The notes beneath the pieces are model-generated. The model ran no database searches. It was not told the DNA's origin and saw only the letters and a list, made by a program, of their open reading frames with translations. The translations under genes were made by a program, and so were the position numbers. A stretch of DNA of 64,000 nucleotides from G963678095 sp963678095 (lineage in GTDB: Bacteria; Bacillota; Negativicutes; Selenomonadales; Selenomonadaceae): positions 806,001 to 870,000 of the forward strand of contig OY782746.1 of the NCBI GenBank assembly GCA_963678095.2. Reading direction: 5' to 3'. Within the stretch, counting starts at the first letter, position 1. Each line of letters starts with the position of its first letter. Shown here piece after piece: positions 63,230 through 64,000 of the stretch.

Positions 63230-64000
63230 TTATTTTTCCGCCAACAGCATTTGCCGAATGCCGCCAATCAGATAAAGCGAGCCAGCTATACAGAGCAAGC
63301 GTTTTTTATCCGCCAGTTCCAGTGCCCGCGCCAGAGCTTCCTCATTGTCGGCTTGTACCTCAATATGCTGCGCTTCGATCTTTTTGGCAACATATATCGG
63401 ATCTGCCGCCCTTTCCGACTGCGGCATAGTCACAACAACAGTATCATTAGGACGGATCAGCATTTTGACCATTGCCTCAACATCCTTGTCCTTCAAAATC
63501 CCCAGCAGTATCACGCGCTCGCGCCCTGGAAAATAGACATCGAGATTTTGCCGCAAGACATTGATCCCCGCCGGATTATGTGCCCCATCGATGACGATAT
63601 CCTGTCCCTCTTGCGCAAAACGTTCAAACCGCCCCGGCCAGGCTGCCAACCGCAAGGCCTCGCGGGCACTTGAGCCATTGATGCGGTCATCCTGGTTATG
63701 TAGCAGCTGCAGGGTCATAATTGCCAAGCTGCTATTTTCGATCTGATGCTCGCCGAGCATATGCAAACAATATTCCTCCGAAGAACCAATCAGTCCCGAG
63801 GTAAATTGCAGGCATTGTTGCTGACCATCAAAAGTAACCAGTTCTGATTTAAAATCTTCCCCGGCGACAAAAATATCAGCATTTTTCTCGAGGGCTGTCT
63901 TGCGGATAATATCAAGGGCAGCGCCCTTGGCTGCCGTCACCACAGGCACTCCATCTTTTATAATACCGGCTTTATGATGCGCAATCCCTTCCAGGCTGCC
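63230..64000 (-). CDS. folC: Folylpolyglutamate/dihydrofolate synthase FolC, C-terminal part (5' end outside window)
   Basis: The frame is open to base 64000 and 256 residues are visible. FolC adds glutamate to folates. Visible landmarks are AHHKAGIIKDGVPVV (usually E-K-A-G-I-I-K), LAAWPGRFERFAQEGQ, VIDGAHNPAGINVL and the C-terminal ILLGILKDKDVEAMVKML. The N-terminal P-loop is beyond the edge. It is followed by 96 bases with no clear terminator before the O-antigen-ligase-like gene. Confidence 0.95.
   Translation of the reverse strand, partial: GSLEGIAHHKAGIIKDGVPVVTAAKGAALDIIRKTALEKNADIFVAGEDFKSELVTFDGQQQCLQFTSGLIGSSEEYCLHMLGEHQIENSSLAIMTLQLLHNQDDRINGSSAREALRLAAWPGRFERFAQEGQDIVIDGAHNPAGINVLRQNLDVYFPGRERVILLGILKDKDVEAMVKMLIRPNDTVVVTMPQSERAADPIYVAKKIEAQHIEVQADNEEALARALELADKKRLLCIAGSLYLIGGIRQMLLAEK

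Overview
The window looks like a chromosomal segment of an anaerobic, diderm Firmicute of the class Negativicutes. The evidence is Firmicute-style gene order (hrcA-grpE-dnaK-dnaJ-prmA-rsmE-mtaB-hinT-rpsU-yqeY, CIRCE, T-boxes, Prp-processed L27) together with a complete methylmalonyl-CoA (propionate) gene block that includes a sodium-pump-type decarboxylase carboxyltransferase. minCDE, mreBCD and an O-antigen-ligase-type membrane protein also fit. Almost everything is core chromosome; I saw no transposase, integrase, phage gene or CRISPR array.

Layout. 1-600: 3' end of bioB on the + strand, with a bidirectional terminator. 599-2721: nfeD-floA-small membrane protein (membrane microdomain operon). 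2827-3620: rpsU-yqeY with its own promoter. 3624-12183: heat-shock and translation cluster (hrcA, grpE, dnaK, dnaJ, prmA, rsmE, mtaB, hinT) under a CIRCE-controlled promoter. 12241-15242: lepA-hemW. 15280-15686: rpsT on the + strand. 15699-19779: comEA (truncated)-comEC, then holA. 19799-27464: HD-GYP-type protein, leuS and ileS, the two synthetase genes each behind a T-box leader. 27540-28763: lgt, then tRNA-Thr, tRNA-Tyr and tRNA-Met on the + strand. 28781-37658: cheV, cvfB, rsfS, an LCP protein, yqeK, nadD, an unannotated 49-residue membrane protein, proA, proB, yhbY and obgE. 37763-42863: rplU-prp-rpmA with a structured leader, then a radical SAM protein, its DUF2344 partner and RNase G. 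42923-52049: cell-shape and division operon read from the right (DUF4321, maf, radC, mreB, mreC, mreD, mrdA, minC, minD, minE, rodA). 52100-53518: nhaA behind a leader with an intrinsic terminator. 53508-60932: propionate operon read from the right (CoA-transferase, mutase catalytic subunit, mutase B12 subunit, meaB, epimerase, mmdA, small epsilon-like subunit, biotin carrier). 61077-64000: rex, an O-antigen-ligase-like protein and the 3' part of folC.

How the genes work together. The propionate block converts succinyl-CoA to propionyl-CoA: mutase (two subunits, protected by MeaB), epimerase, then decarboxylation by MmdA through the biotin carrier, with CoA recycled by the CoA-transferase. 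The membrane (beta) and anchor (delta) subunits of the decarboxylase are absent from the cluster, so they must lie elsewhere or the complex works differently. nhaA next door is consistent with a cell that handles sodium gradients. Rex lies just upstream of the propionate operon.

Most notable observations: an in-frame stop in comEA whose lost tail is still readable and still overlaps the comEC start; an nhaA leader carrying its own terminator (candidate undescribed attenuator); the reduced methylmalonyl-CoA decarboxylase cluster; an HD-GYP protein with Tyr in place of the metal-binding His; structured elements between minE and rodA, over the leuS start site, and directly before obgE. None amounts to a proven new system; the nhaA leader is the strongest candidate for an undescribed regulatory element.
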